Shown: positions 30,172-38,854 of the stretch, one piece after another
How the letters are laid out: each line of letters opens with the position of its first letter
How positions within the stretch are numbered: the stretch's first letter is position 1
Assembly (NCBI RefSeq): GCF_003710815.1
Contig: NZ_RHHP01000038.1
Location: 175,759-239,758 of the forward strand
Length of the DNA stretch: 64,000 nucleotides
DNA from: Brevibacillus centrosporus
GTDB lineage: Bacteria; Bacillota; Bacilli; Brevibacillales; Brevibacillaceae
Direction: 5' to 3'
Notes under the pieces: model-generated
Told to the model about the DNA's origin: nothing
Database searches by the model: none
The model's input: only the letters and a program-made list of their open reading frames with translations
Program-made: the position numbers and the translations under genes

Positions 30172-31932
30172 TTGAGCATAAGGCGTTATTTATCCTACGT
30201 GCTGCCTTATTGGAAAATGATCGTAGGCACCGTATTTATCGGAATCATCAAGTTTGCCATTCCTCTTTTATTGCCGCTTTTGATCAAATACGTCATTGAC
30301 GATTTGCTGCCAAGCCCTATTCCCCAGGAAGAAAAGCTGACGAAATTATTTTGGCTCATGCTCGGAGCCTTCCTTTTGTTTACGGTTGTTCGTGCGCCTG
30401 TGGAGTACATCAGGCAATACTATGCCCAGTGGGTATCCAGCCGGATATTGTTCGATATCCGCAATCAGCTGTTTTCCCATCTGCAGCGACTTTCGATGCG
30501 GTACTACAACAATACGAAAACGGGCGAAATCATTTCTCGGGTGATCAACGACGTCGAATCCACCAAGACCTTTGTGGAAACAGGGCTCATGAATCTGTGG
30601 CTGGATCTCATCACCATCGTGCTGACCCTGGGAATCATGTTTTATATGGATCTCGAGCTGACGATTGTCGCGATCATCGTATTTCCACTGTACAGCATCT
30701 CCGTTAAGTATTTCTACAAGCGTTTACGTCAGCTGACAAGAGAACGGTCAGCGGCACTGGCTCATCTGCAAGGCCATTTGTACGAGCGGGTAAACGGAAT
30801 GTCGCTGATCCGCAGCTTCGCCCTCGAAGAGCATGAGAGCAAGCAGTTCTCCAAGGAAAACGATCACTTTTTGAAAAAAGCATTGGCACACACCCGGTGG
30901 AATGCCAATACGTTTGCTGTCGTCAATACGGTGACAGACATCGCGCCCCTTCTGGTCATCGCTTACGCGGGCTATCAGGTAGTTGGCGGCTCCATGAGCG
31001 TAGGGACGCTTGTCGCTTTTTATGCGTATCTCGATCGGCTCTACACACCACTACGACGTCTGGTGAACTCATCGACCGTACTGACACAGGCCGTTGCTTC
31101 CATGGACCGGATGTTTGAATTTCTCGATGAGGACTATGACATCGTCGATCGGCCTGGGGCGCGAAATCTGCCAGTAGACCCTGTTACGAAGCGAATTCGC
31201 GGCGAAGTGCGCTTTGAAAATGTGTCTTTTCGCTATCGGGAGGAGGGGCCGCTGGTGCTTGAGAACATTACCCTCACGATTGAGCCAGGCGAGACGGTTG
31301 CTCTCGTCGGTATGTCGGGCGGAGGAAAATCGTCCATGATCAGTCTATTGCCCCGCTTTTGGGACGTGACAGAAGGACGAATCCTCGTAGATGGCATGGA
31401 TGTGCGGGACGTCAAGCTTAGCAGCCTGCGCAATCACATCGGGATGGTGCAGCAGGATAACATCCTCTTTAGCGAGTCGGCCAGGGCAAATATTTTGATG
31501 GGGAAGCCCGACGCCAGCCACGAGGAGGTTGTGAGGGCGGCCGAGGCAGCCAATGCTCACGACTTTATCTCCACCCTGCCGAACGGGTACGATACGGAGC
31601 TGGGGGAGAGAGGCGTCAAGCTATCGGGAGGGCAAAAGCAGCGGGTAGCCATCGCACGTGTATTTCTACGCGATCCGGGCATTCTGATTCTGGATGAAGC
31701 GACTTCGGCTCTCGATCTGGAATCGGAGCATATGATCCAGGAATCACTGGCTCGCTTGACAAATGGCAGAACGACAATCATTGTTGCCCATCGACTTTCG
31801 ACCATTACCCATGCAGATAAAATTGTTGTGATGAAGGAAGGTCGGATCGTGGAGCAAGGCAAGCACGAGGAGCTTCTGGAGAAAAGAGGGGTATACCATG
31901 GCCTGTGGAGTGTTCAGGATCTAGGGAAGTAA
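30172..31932 (+). CDS. ygaD: ABC exporter with fused membrane and ATPase domains, YgaD-like
   Basis: A 586-residue half-transporter with six membrane helices (about residues 15-310) and a C-terminal ATPase: Walker A VGMSGGGKSS, signature LSGGQKQR, Walker B ILILDEATSALD, and switch His in VAHRLS. It will act as a homodimer, like Sav1866 and LmrA. The start is TTG 30172 behind AAGGAG. Substrate is probably a lipid or drug, but this is family knowledge only. Order after ygaC matches B. subtilis. Confidence 0.93.
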   Translation: MSIRRYLSYVLPYWKMIVGTVFIGIIKFAIPLLLPLLIKYVIDDLLPSPIPQEEKLTKLFWLMLGAFLLFTVVRAPVEYIRQYYAQWVSSRILFDIRNQLFSHLQRLSMRYYNNTKTGEIISRVINDVESTKTFVETGLMNLWLDLITIVLTLGIMFYMDLELTIVAIIVFPLYSISVKYFYKRLRQLTRERSAALAHLQGHLYERVNGMSLIRSFALEEHESKQFSKENDHFLKKALAHTRWNANTFAVVNTVTDIAPLLVIAYAGYQVVGGSMSVGTLVAFYAYLDRLYTPLRRLVNSSTVLTQAVASMDRMFEFLDEDYDIVDRPGARNLPVDPVTKRIRGEVRFENVSFRYREEGPLVLENITLTIEPGETVALVGMSGGGKSSMISLLPRFWDVTEGRILVDGMDVRDVKLSSLRNHIGMVQQDNILFSESARANILMGKPDASHEEVVRAAEAANAHDFISTLPNGYDTELGERGVKLSGGQKQRVAIARVFLRDPGILILDEATSALDLESEHMIQESLARLTNGRTTIIVAHRLSTITHADKIVVMKEGRIVEQGKHEELLEKRGVYHGLWSVQDLGK

Positions 31933-31998
31933 ACGGGGCGGCTTCTACACTCGCGCATAAAAGAGCAGGGTGGATAGAAGAGAAGGGAGATGCAGCCG

Positions 31999-33213
31999 AT
32001 GGAGACATGGCGGCGTAATCTATACGTATTGTGCGGCTCACTGTTTGTTGTCATGATGGCGATGAGTATGATCATGCCGTTTTTGCCGCTGTACATTCAG
32101 CAGGATTTCGGGATTGAAGATCCCCACGAGGTCACGGCTTGGGCGGGAATCATATTTGGGGCAAACTTCTTGACAGCCGGTCTGGTTTCTCCTATTTGGG
32201 GAAACCTCGCCGACAAGCACGGGCGAAAGATCATGATTTTAAGGTCGGGCTATTTCATGTCCATCACGGTAGCGCTGACTGGCTTTGCGGGAAGCCTGTG
32301 GCAGCTGCTGGCTTTGCGTTTGATCAACGGCTTGGTCGGTGGAATCATCCCTGCCAGCACTGCACTCGTCGCCTCATCCGTACCAAGGGACAGAATCGGG
32401 TGGGCGCAAGGGCTGCTTCAATCCTTCGTGACAGCAGGAACGATCATGGGGCCGTTGTTTGGCGGGGTATTGGCTGGCCGTATCGGGTTTCGGATGATCT
32501 TTGTGATCACGGGCTGTCTGCTGCTGCTCGCGACATTGGTCATCACGTTTACGGTGAAAGAGAACTTTGTACCACCTGAAAAAAAGGACCGGTCCAATCT
32601 GCGGGAAGATTTTCAGATGATCTTCTCGTCCAAGGAACTGCCGGCGCTCTTTTTTGTAACCGTGATGATTCAGTTTGCCTTGTTCAGCATCGTACCGATT
32701 CTGCCGATTTACATCGCGCAGCTGTTGGGTTCGGAAGGCAGCAGGGTCGCGCTATGGGCAGGTATTGTTCAAGCGGCGATGGGCGTGGCAAACGTCGTTG
32801 CGGCTCCGCGGCTAGGGATTTTGGGGGACCGGTTTGGCTCGCAAAAAGTTCTGCTCTTCGCTTTGCTGGCATCGGCCATTATCTTTATCCCGCAAGGCTT
32901 AGTCGCAACGGTCTGGCAGCTGGTCATCCTGCGCTTTTTGCTGGGGCTGTCATTGGGAGGATTGCTGCCATCCGTCAATGCCCTGCTGCGCCGAGCGACA
33001 CCGACACATATGATCAGCCGTGTTTACGGCTACAATCAGAGCTTCGTCAGTATCGGCAGCATGCTCGGTCCCATGATCGGCGGCTTTTTGGCAGGCTATG
33101 TCAGTATCGAGGGTGTCTTTTTCATGACGAGCGCCTTTTTGCTGATCAATGCGGGCTGGGTGTACTACACATTTTTCCGTCACAAAGGCACTATACAAGG
33201 AATGGGCAGCTAA
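31999..33213 (+). CDS. MFS multidrug efflux transporter (MdtG-like)
   Basis: A 404-residue major facilitator with twelve predicted helices, the loop 2-3 motif GNLADKHGRK, and the drug/H+ antiporter motif C region GPLFGGVLAG. The second-half motif GDRFGSQKVL is also seen. ATG 31999 is chosen because AAGGGAG is nine bases before it; an ATG three codons earlier abuts that site. The substrate is unknown. The promoter of the next MFS gene lies at its 3' end. Confidence 0.88.
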   Translation: METWRRNLYVLCGSLFVVMMAMSMIMPFLPLYIQQDFGIEDPHEVTAWAGIIFGANFLTAGLVSPIWGNLADKHGRKIMILRSGYFMSITVALTGFAGSLWQLLALRLINGLVGGIIPASTALVASSVPRDRIGWAQGLLQSFVTAGTIMGPLFGGVLAGRIGFRMIFVITGCLLLLATLVITFTVKENFVPPEKKDRSNLREDFQMIFSSKELPALFFVTVMIQFALFSIVPILPIYIAQLLGSEGSRVALWAGIVQAAMGVANVVAAPRLGILGDRFGSQKVLLFALLASAIIFIPQGLVATVWQLVILRFLLGLSLGGLLPSVNALLRRATPTHMISRVYGYNQSFVSIGSMLGPMIGGFLAGYVSIEGVFFMTSAFLLINAGWVYYTFFRHKGTIQGMGS

Positions 33214-33221
33214 ACTATAAT
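33192..33221 (+). promoter_or_regulatory. Promoter for the second MFS gene
   Basis: TATACA (33192-33197), 18 bases, and a perfect TATAAT (33216-33221). The -10 box overlaps the end of the first MFS gene and produces a leader of about 115 bases. Confidence 0.6.
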
Positions 33222-33255
33222 AGAGAAAATTTCTGAAACGAGGTGTACCTCCCTT

Positions 33256-33303
33256 GTGATTCTGAGTCGGTTTGAACGAGTTCTGGCACGTTCAACTAAA
33301 TAG
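33256..33303 (+). CDS. Possible 15-residue leader peptide before the MFS pump
   Basis: GTG 33256 to TAG 33301 would encode MILSRFERVLARSTK. GAGGTG at 33240-33245 is ten bases upstream. Codons 3-6 include AGTCGGTT (33265-33272), which can pair over 8 bp (one G-U) with AGCCGACT (33323-33330), directly before the GGGAGG ribosome site of the pump. This mirrors the arrangement at 23.5 kb. The peptide has no known stalling motif, so confidence is limited. Confidence 0.4.
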   Translation: MILSRFERVLARSTK

Positions 33304-33344
33304 GCGGATATTCTGTATCTGCAGCCGACTGGGAGGAACCTTTG

Positions 33345-34598
33345 ATGTGGAATAGAAGGTTTATTTTCCTTTGGGGTGGTCAGACATTGGCCAACCTGGG
33401 GGATGTTTTTTATATTGTCGCGTTTATTTCCGCCGTCTACGCTGTGACAGACTCTGTCATGTATACTTCGCTGATCCCCGTCATGAATCTGACAGCGCAA
33501 TCAGCGGGGGCGTTGACGGCTCCTTTTGTTTTCCGAAGGCTGTCACTGTCGCAGATGCTGGTGGTATCCCAAGGGAGCAAAACGCTTTTTCTCGCTGCAG
33601 CTGTACTGGTTGTTCCATTGGCGGAAGATAGGGGGCCTCAGCTCGTCTCGGCTCTTTTGGCAGTAGGAGCAGCGATTGCTTTTATGGATGGATGGTCAAA
33701 TCCAGCGCGGAACTCCCTGGTTCCTCAGGTGGTGCCGCGATCAGAGCTGATGAGAGCAAACGGTTTGCTGGCAACGTCCGATCAAACGGCTTTCTTTGCC
33801 GGCTGGGCGCTGGGTGGTGTACTGGTCGCCTGGATCGGGTCAGGCTTGGTTATTTCCGGAACAGTCGCTGCGTATTTGGTATCGACGCTTGCGATGTTAG
33901 GGGTTGCACCCAACGAGGGTCGGGAGCGTGCCCAACCAAAAGCGGAGGCAGGGAATCCAAGCCTTCTGACCGGCTGGAGGTTCATCCGCACGAATCCAAA
34001 GGTACGTTTCGTTGTCACCGTGGATGCGGTGATTGGGTTGGCGAATGCCGTTTGGATTGCAGCGATCATGCTGCCTTTTGCCGTGCAGGAGCTGGAAAAG
34101 GGAGAAGAGTGGTGGGGCTACATCAATGCCGGTTACCTGCTGGGTGCTATCATTGGAGGCATACTTCTGCTGGCCAAAGCGCAGCGGATGCAAAAGCACT
34201 TGCCACAATGGATCATGGCAGGGATCATTGGCTCCGCAGTGGTTACCGTCGGGTTTGGAAGCAGCACGCATCCATTGCTCGCCCTCTTCTTTTCCTTTGC
34301 CTTGGGTCCATTGTACGAGGTCCATGCCATTTCCAAGCAAACCTTGCTGCAGCAAGCTACTCCCGAGGAACGTCTGCCGTACGTCCTGTCTGCGAAAGGG
34401 ACGGTTGATACCATGGTTTTCGGGATTTCTGCCCTGGTCATGGGGGCGTTGGCGGAATGGCTGGGGACGCGGACCGTGTACTTTTTGTCTGCAGGTATTT
34501 TGTGTGTAGCGGTATTGTTCGCCTGGCATTTTCGCAGGCTGCAGTATCAGCACACAGAATGCGAGTACGGAAGCTATGGCAGCAACGATCATGTGTAA
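33345..34598 (+). CDS. MFS efflux protein, Mef-like (MFS_3) family
   Basis: A 417-residue transporter with about twelve helices. The N-terminus NRRFIFLWGGQTLANLGD and PARNSLVPQVVPRSELMRAN match the MFS_3 group that contains macrolide (Mef) and siderophore exporters. ATG 33345 is preferred over TTG 33342 by spacing from GGGAGG (33331-33336). It has its own promoter and a leader that can hide sequence next to the ribosome site, suggesting inducible efflux. Drug specificity is not known. Confidence 0.82.
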   Translation: MWNRRFIFLWGGQTLANLGDVFYIVAFISAVYAVTDSVMYTSLIPVMNLTAQSAGALTAPFVFRRLSLSQMLVVSQGSKTLFLAAAVLVVPLAEDRGPQLVSALLAVGAAIAFMDGWSNPARNSLVPQVVPRSELMRANGLLATSDQTAFFAGWALGGVLVAWIGSGLVISGTVAAYLVSTLAMLGVAPNEGRERAQPKAEAGNPSLLTGWRFIRTNPKVRFVVTVDAVIGLANAVWIAAIMLPFAVQELEKGEEWWGYINAGYLLGAIIGGILLLAKAQRMQKHLPQWIMAGIIGSAVVTVGFGSSTHPLLALFFSFALGPLYEVHAISKQTLLQQATPEERLPYVLSAKGTVDTMVFGISALVMGALAEWLGTRTVYFLSAGILCVAVLFAWHFRRLQYQHTECEYGSYGSNDHV

Positions 34599-34612
34599 AA
34601 AATAGGACGAAG

Positions 34613-34658
34613 CCTCCTCTCAAAGCAGCGATTGCCTGCAATCGAGAGGAGGTTTTTT
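34613..34658 (+). terminator. Intrinsic terminator of the Mef-like gene
   Basis: CCTCCTCTC and GAGAGGAGG form a 9-bp stem with an inner GATTG/CAATC hairpin, followed by six T. Confidence 0.92.
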
Positions 34659-34683
34659 GATGCAGGAAAATGAGGGGACGTCA

Positions 34684-35223
34684 TCAGTGCTTCCAATGCA
34701 GCACTTCATCCGGATTGGCCACACTGCGGCCGTAGTATTGTTGGGCACGGAAGTTATGGATCTCCTTACAGGCCTTTGCCATATTCTCGAGGACGACCTC
34801 CTGAGGCAGATTCTCATGGGGGCTCCAGTAATAGATGTTCATTTCATACGTCTCGCCATTTTCTTCTTCCCAGCTGTACTTGATGCGGTCTGCTTTTACA
34901 AATCCGTTCTTTTGATAAAAATGGACTCTCCTGATGGTATCTTCGTCATTTCGATCGATAGGTTCTACCTCTAGAATGATGTCCTTTCCTCTATTTTTGA
35001 GTGACGAAATGACCTTAGTGCCGATCCCTTGTCCACGTGTGGCAGGATTGATCAGGAGGTAATCGATGAAAATAAATGTTGGAAACTCTGCGTACAGCAA
35101 AAGGAATTTGTCGGTATCGACTTTGCGGTAAATGTCTGTTTCCCGGATGAGCGCCTGAATCTGGCCTTCCTTTTTCATTTCATATTCTGGAAAGTATTCA
35201 TTGAGTCGGTCATACCAATCCAT
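34684..35223 (-). CDS. GNAT family N-acetyltransferase (179 aa)
   Basis: A GNAT domain with motif A in LLINPATRGQGIGTKVISSLK and the later FYQKNGFVKADRIKYSW. It carries an additional C-terminal extension of about 55 residues (EVVLENMAKACKEIHNF) beyond the core fold. The ATG follows GGGGGAA. Substrate unknown. It converges on the Mef-like gene. Confidence 0.88.
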   Translation of the reverse strand: MDWYDRLNEYFPEYEMKKEGQIQALIRETDIYRKVDTDKFLLLYAEFPTFIFIDYLLINPATRGQGIGTKVISSLKNRGKDIILEVEPIDRNDEDTIRRVHFYQKNGFVKADRIKYSWEEENGETYEMNIYYWSPHENLPQEVVLENMAKACKEIHNFRAQQYYGRSVANPDEVLHWKH

Positions 35224-35487
35224 GAGTTATTCCCCCACTTGATCACTCGTGATAAACCCTCTATAGCTTATACACATTTGCCAATAAACACTCAGGCACT
35301 ACAACGGCTTGTCCTTCCAGGGCGAGAGCAGGGGAGGCACGACTGGAATCCCGATTCCCTTCCAAGGATACAGATTTGTTTTTATGCAAAAGGTGATAAA
35401 ATAGGAGGCAAATAGCAGCTGGCAGGGATATGCTCTAGCGCAGAAGCTCCATCCCAAGCCACCCATTGAATGAACGGAGTGAGAGAG

Positions 35488-36033
35488 ATGAAGATTTTGG
35501 TACTGCAAGGCAGCTCGAGAGAAAATGGCAATACGGAGCAGCTCAGTCAGCTTGTTTTGCAAGGGATCCCTCATACACAAATCCATTTGCGCGAAAAAAA
35601 CATCCGGGCGATCCACGATCAGCGGCATGATCCAGAGGGCTTCACAGCTGTAGACGACGATTACGATGCGATCGTTGAAGCCGTGCTGGAGCATGACGTG
35701 ATCGTTTTTGCCACCCCGATTTACTGGTACGGGATGTCTGGATTCATGAAGGATTTCGTGGATCGCTGGTCGCAGAGCCTGCGTGACAAGCGTTACAGCT
35801 TCAAGCAAGCCTTGGCGCAAAAGCAAGCGTTTGTCATCACGACAGGAGGCGATGATCCGCGTGTGAAGGGCTTGCCTCTCATTCAACAGTTCCAATACAT
35901 CTTTGGTTTTGTCGGCATGCCATTTGCGGGATACATCATCGGGGAGGGCAACAAGCCTGGCGATGTTCTGCAGGATAAGCGAGCGGTGGCAGAGGCGAGT
36001 ATTTGGAACGAGCAGTGGAGCGCTAAGAGATAG
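35488..36033 (+). CDS. NAD(P)H-dependent FMN oxidoreductase (flavodoxin-like)
   Basis: A 181-residue flavodoxin-fold protein. MKILVLQGSSRENGNTEQL holds the phosphate-binding loop for FMN, and FATPIYWYGMSGFMKDFVDRW is the second FMN-contact region of the NADPH-dependent FMN reductase family, including WrbA- and MdaB-type quinone reductases. ATG 35488 is chosen for its GGAGTGAGAG ribosome site and for beginning exactly at the first beta strand. Function as a quinone or nitro reductase is likely. Confidence 0.88.
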   Translation: MKILVLQGSSRENGNTEQLSQLVLQGIPHTQIHLREKNIRAIHDQRHDPEGFTAVDDDYDAIVEAVLEHDVIVFATPIYWYGMSGFMKDFVDRWSQSLRDKRYSFKQALAQKQAFVITTGGDDPRVKGLPLIQQFQYIFGFVGMPFAGYIIGEGNKPGDVLQDKRAVAEASIWNEQWSAKR

Positions 36034-36101
36034 GATAAGAAAAAGACTGAGAGTGAATGGCCGCGGGATTTCTTCCGCCGTATTCGAATCGTGAAGAGAA
36101 T

Positions 36102-36150
36102 GAAAAAACACCCCTTATTTCTCCGTTTAAAAGACGGAAATAGGGGGTGT
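36102..36150 (-). terminator. Strong terminator between convergent genes
   Basis: ACACCCCCTATTTCCGT pairs with ACGGAGAAATAAGGGGTGT (one bulged base pair region), and six T follow on the minus strand, ending the dehydrogenase transcript. Confidence 0.9.
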
Positions 36151-36165
36151 GCGTCTTTACAGCTC

Positions 36166-37014
36166 TTATCCTTCCAAATGCTTGATGATCGCCATCAGGT
36201 CCAGATCTCCCAGACCGCTCTCCAAAGCGTGCCGGTAGCTGGCGTTTGCCGATTCCGCCAAAGGAGTGGATACGCCTGCTGCTGTCGCCAGGCGCAAATC
36301 CTTCGCCATATGCTTGAGGGCAAAAGCAGCTGGAAAGTCATCGGCCAAAATAGACGCTGCTTTGCCGCGAATGAGTGGGGTTCCCACTGCACTTTCAGAA
36401 ATGATGTTCAGCATCTGATCTGTGCCGATTCCGAGCGAGCGGGCAAATAACAAAGTTTCTGCTACCCCCTGCACGGTGATGCCAAGCAGCAGGTTGATAG
36501 CTAGCTTTGCAGAAGCTCCCGCACCGTTTGGCCCCAGATGGATCGCCGCTTTTCCGAGTTTGTCCAGCAGCGGCTTGGCTTGTTTGTAATCTGCCTCATC
36601 TCCACCCACCATGATGACGAGAGTACCTTCTTTTGCTGGCCCCACACTCCCCGACACAGGGGCATCCAAGAAGCGTAGGCCCGCTTGCTTGCTTTCACCC
36701 GCGATCCAGCGAGAAGTATCGGGCGAGATCGTGCTCATATCGATCGCCAGCTTGCCATGTGCGGCTGCAGCAAATATCCCTTCTGGCCCGCTGTAGACTG
36801 CTTTTACTGCATCGTCGTCACTGACCATCGTAAACAAGATATCGGATTGATCCACCAGCTGCGATACCGTAGGGACCAGTGTTGCCCCCAGAGCGAGCAG
36901 AGGGGAAGCTTTCTCCGGTGAGCGATTCCAGACGGCTACCTCATAGCCTGCAGCAAGCAGGTTGCTCGCCATCGGAATACCCATGTTACCTAAACCAATC
37001 CAACCTATTTTCAT
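36166..37014 (-). CDS. NAD(P)-dependent oxidoreductase, 3-hydroxyisobutyrate dehydrogenase family
   Basis: A 282-residue beta-hydroxyacid dehydrogenase. The Rossmann motif is IGWIGLGNMGIPMASNLL, the substrate loop DAPVSGSVGPAKEGTL, and the catalytic Lys lies in GASAKLAINLLLG. Substrates in this family include 3-hydroxyisobutyrate, tartronate semialdehyde and succinic semialdehyde (GLYR type). Which is used here cannot be decided. The comER-like gene lies just upstream on the same strand, separated by 21 bases. Confidence 0.9.
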   Translation of the reverse strand: MKIGWIGLGNMGIPMASNLLAAGYEVAVWNRSPEKASPLLALGATLVPTVSQLVDQSDILFTMVSDDDAVKAVYSGPEGIFAAAAHGKLAIDMSTISPDTSRWIAGESKQAGLRFLDAPVSGSVGPAKEGTLVIMVGGDEADYKQAKPLLDKLGKAAIHLGPNGAGASAKLAINLLLGITVQGVAETLLFARSLGIGTDQMLNIISESAVGTPLIRGKAASILADDFPAAFALKHMAKDLRLATAAGVSTPLAESANASYRHALESGLGDLDLMAIIKHLEG

Positions 37015-37035
37015 CGTTGCAATCTCCTTTTTCAG

Positions 37036-37854
37036 TTATAGCGTTGAATTTTGCTTATGAATCATTTGCTTGAGCGTATCATGCTTGGACGCTGTCATGT
37101 CAAACAGCTCGTCAAATCCTCTAGGGAGCGTCTTGCCGAGAACCCGCAGCCCTTCCTCGGTAATGCCGCCCTTGGTTGCCACACGCTCGATCAACTGATC
37201 AAAGCCGAGCTTTTCGTTTTGCAGGAGCGTAGCCGTTCCGAGCATGGTTTCAACGAGCATTTCCCGTGCTTTCTCAATCGACAGCGAGGGAGTCTTGCGT
37301 ACGGCTGCCTGCGCGTAAGACTCGAGTATTCCGGCAATCAAGCCGGGTGCGCTGCTCGTCAAAATCGTCGCTGTCTCTATTTCTTCCTCAGTTATGTCCT
37401 GTGCCACGCTGATGCGCGATAAAAGCCATTTCAATTGCTCTCGCTGCTCAGAAGAAAGACGCTCGCTGCAAGCAAACAGGGAAACGCCGCGCAGCTCAGA
37501 AGAGGTGACAGTCGGGATTACTTTACTGACGGAGCCTGTATGTACACCTTCCAAATCAGCAATGCTTACGCCGGCTGCGACCGAGACTACATGCGTCTTC
37601 GCCGGGATGGAGAGTGTGCGCAGCAAGGGGAGAATTTCCAGTGGCTTGGTGCAGACAAAGACGATATCCACCTGATTGCATACCGCTTGAGCCGTGTCCG
37701 CAATTTTCAGGTCGTATGCGGCTCGCAGATTATCTGCTTTTTCCCGGGTTCGGTTGAAAACAACTAGTTCCTCTGGAGCGACAGCACCGCTTTTGCCAAA
37801 TGCTTTTACGAGCATTTGGCCGATACTGCCCAATCCGATAATTCCGATATTCAT
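37036..37854 (-). CDS. comER: ComER-like protein, pyrroline-5-carboxylate reductase family
   Basis: A 272-residue NADP-binding protein with N-terminal motif IGIIGLGSIGQML, and P5C reductase-like domains VVSVAAGVSIADLEG and the C-terminal EMLVETMLGTATLL...ATKGGITEEGLRVL. Late competence ComER proteins are P5CR paralogues; the gene is tagged comER rather than proC because of degenerate catalytic signatures. In B. subtilis it affects sporulation and biofilm entry. It could still have reductase activity. Confidence 0.78.
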   Translation of the reverse strand: MNIGIIGLGSIGQMLVKAFGKSGAVAPEELVVFNRTREKADNLRAAYDLKIADTAQAVCNQVDIVFVCTKPLEILPLLRTLSIPAKTHVVSVAAGVSIADLEGVHTGSVSKVIPTVTSSELRGVSLFACSERLSSEQREQLKWLLSRISVAQDITEEEIETATILTSSAPGLIAGILESYAQAAVRKTPSLSIEKAREMLVETMLGTATLLQNEKLGFDQLIERVATKGGITEEGLRVLGKTLPRGFDELFDMTASKHDTLKQMIHKQNSTL

Positions 37855-37898
37855 TGGCCCAACCTCCTAGGTGATATTGTAACGCAAGCCAACGAAAA

Positions 37899-37933
37899 AA
37901 GGTACAGCACCCGCGAAGGGGAAGCTGTACCTT
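37899..37933 (-). terminator. Intrinsic terminator after yugP
   Basis: AAGGTACAGC and GCTGTACCTT form a perfect 10-bp stem; the minus strand continues with TTTTC. Confidence 0.9.
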
Positions 37934-37950
37934 GGGAGGCTGTTTGGATT

Positions 37951-38634
37951 TTAGTCTTCGTCAGAGCCGCGGAAGATCATGATGTACTTCGCCAGCTCCA
38001 GAACGGAGATCAAAGCGGCCGCTACGTAAGTGAGAGCAGCTGCACCAAGTACCTTGCTGGCTTCACGTTCTTCGGTGTTGCGGATGAAGCCCATTTGCAC
38101 CATCAGCTTTTTCGCCCGGCTGCTGGCATTGAACTCAACCGGCAGTGTAATCAGCTGGAAGGCAACGGCAGCAGAGAAGAAGATAATCCCGATCAAGAGA
38201 AGTCCAGTCATTTTGAAAAAGAAACCAGCCAACAACAGCAACGGAGCTACACCAGACACGAGGTTGACGACCGGAAAGATCCGGTGACGAGCTACCAGCA
38301 TCGGATAGGAAACTTTGTGCTGGATCGCATGGCCTACCTCATGGCAAGCAACGGACAGAGAAGAGATAGAGTTGCCAAAGTAAACGGGATCCGACAGGCG
38401 CACAACACGAGAGAGAGGATCGTAGTGGTCTGTCAGCGTACCTGGGATATGCTCGACTGGAACGCTGGTCAAGCCGTTTGCATCCAGCATCCGACGTGCC
38501 GCCTCTGCGCCGCTCATCCCGGAGGAGGCAGGGACATTTGCATATTTGTTAAATGTGCCCTTTACCCGAAATTGCGCCCACAGGGAAAGCAGGAACGCAA
38601 TTATGATCAAAAAGTCCATGGGATGAAAAAACAT
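37951..38634 (-). CDS. yugP: Zinc metallopeptidase, YugP family
   Basis: A 227-residue integral membrane peptidase of the Zn_peptidase_2/YugP family. The active site is HEVGHAIQH (HExxH) after an N-terminal membrane anchor; additional helices follow at about residues 125-175 and 200-218. It probably acts on membrane or misfolded proteins, but no substrate is known. A short distance to the terminator shows it is transcribed alone. Confidence 0.92.
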   Translation of the reverse strand: MFFHPMDFLIIIAFLLSLWAQFRVKGTFNKYANVPASSGMSGAEAARRMLDANGLTSVPVEHIPGTLTDHYDPLSRVVRLSDPVYFGNSISSLSVACHEVGHAIQHKVSYPMLVARHRIFPVVNLVSGVAPLLLLAGFFFKMTGLLLIGIIFFSAAVAFQLITLPVEFNASSRAKKLMVQMGFIRNTEEREASKVLGAAALTYVAAALISVLELAKYIMIFRGSDED

Positions 38635-38801
38635 TTACAATCACTCCTTATAGTAATCGTTCGTATCGTTACGATTGCAATTTCATTACATCATTGTGTC
38701 CCATATCTGTGTATACGAATATCCCATCTGGCAGTTTCATTTTTTATTGTACAATCCATGACCATGCTTTGACAATATTATCACGTGCTTATATGTATGA
38801 C

Positions 38802-38833
38802 AAAAAGAACTCCTCCAATACCTAGGAGGAGTT
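38802..38833 (-). terminator. Intrinsic terminator of gltB
   Basis: AACTCCTCC and GGAGGAGTT form a 9-bp stem with an 8-base loop, followed by CTTTTT on the minus strand. Confidence 0.92.
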
Positions 38834-38854
38834 TGAAATGCAGGTATACAGGGA

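Noticed and set aside
34657..34974. Plus-strand ORF of 105 codons over the GNAT gene at 34684
   Set aside because: It overlaps a clear GNAT gene on the other strand and starts inside the terminator of the Mef-like gene.
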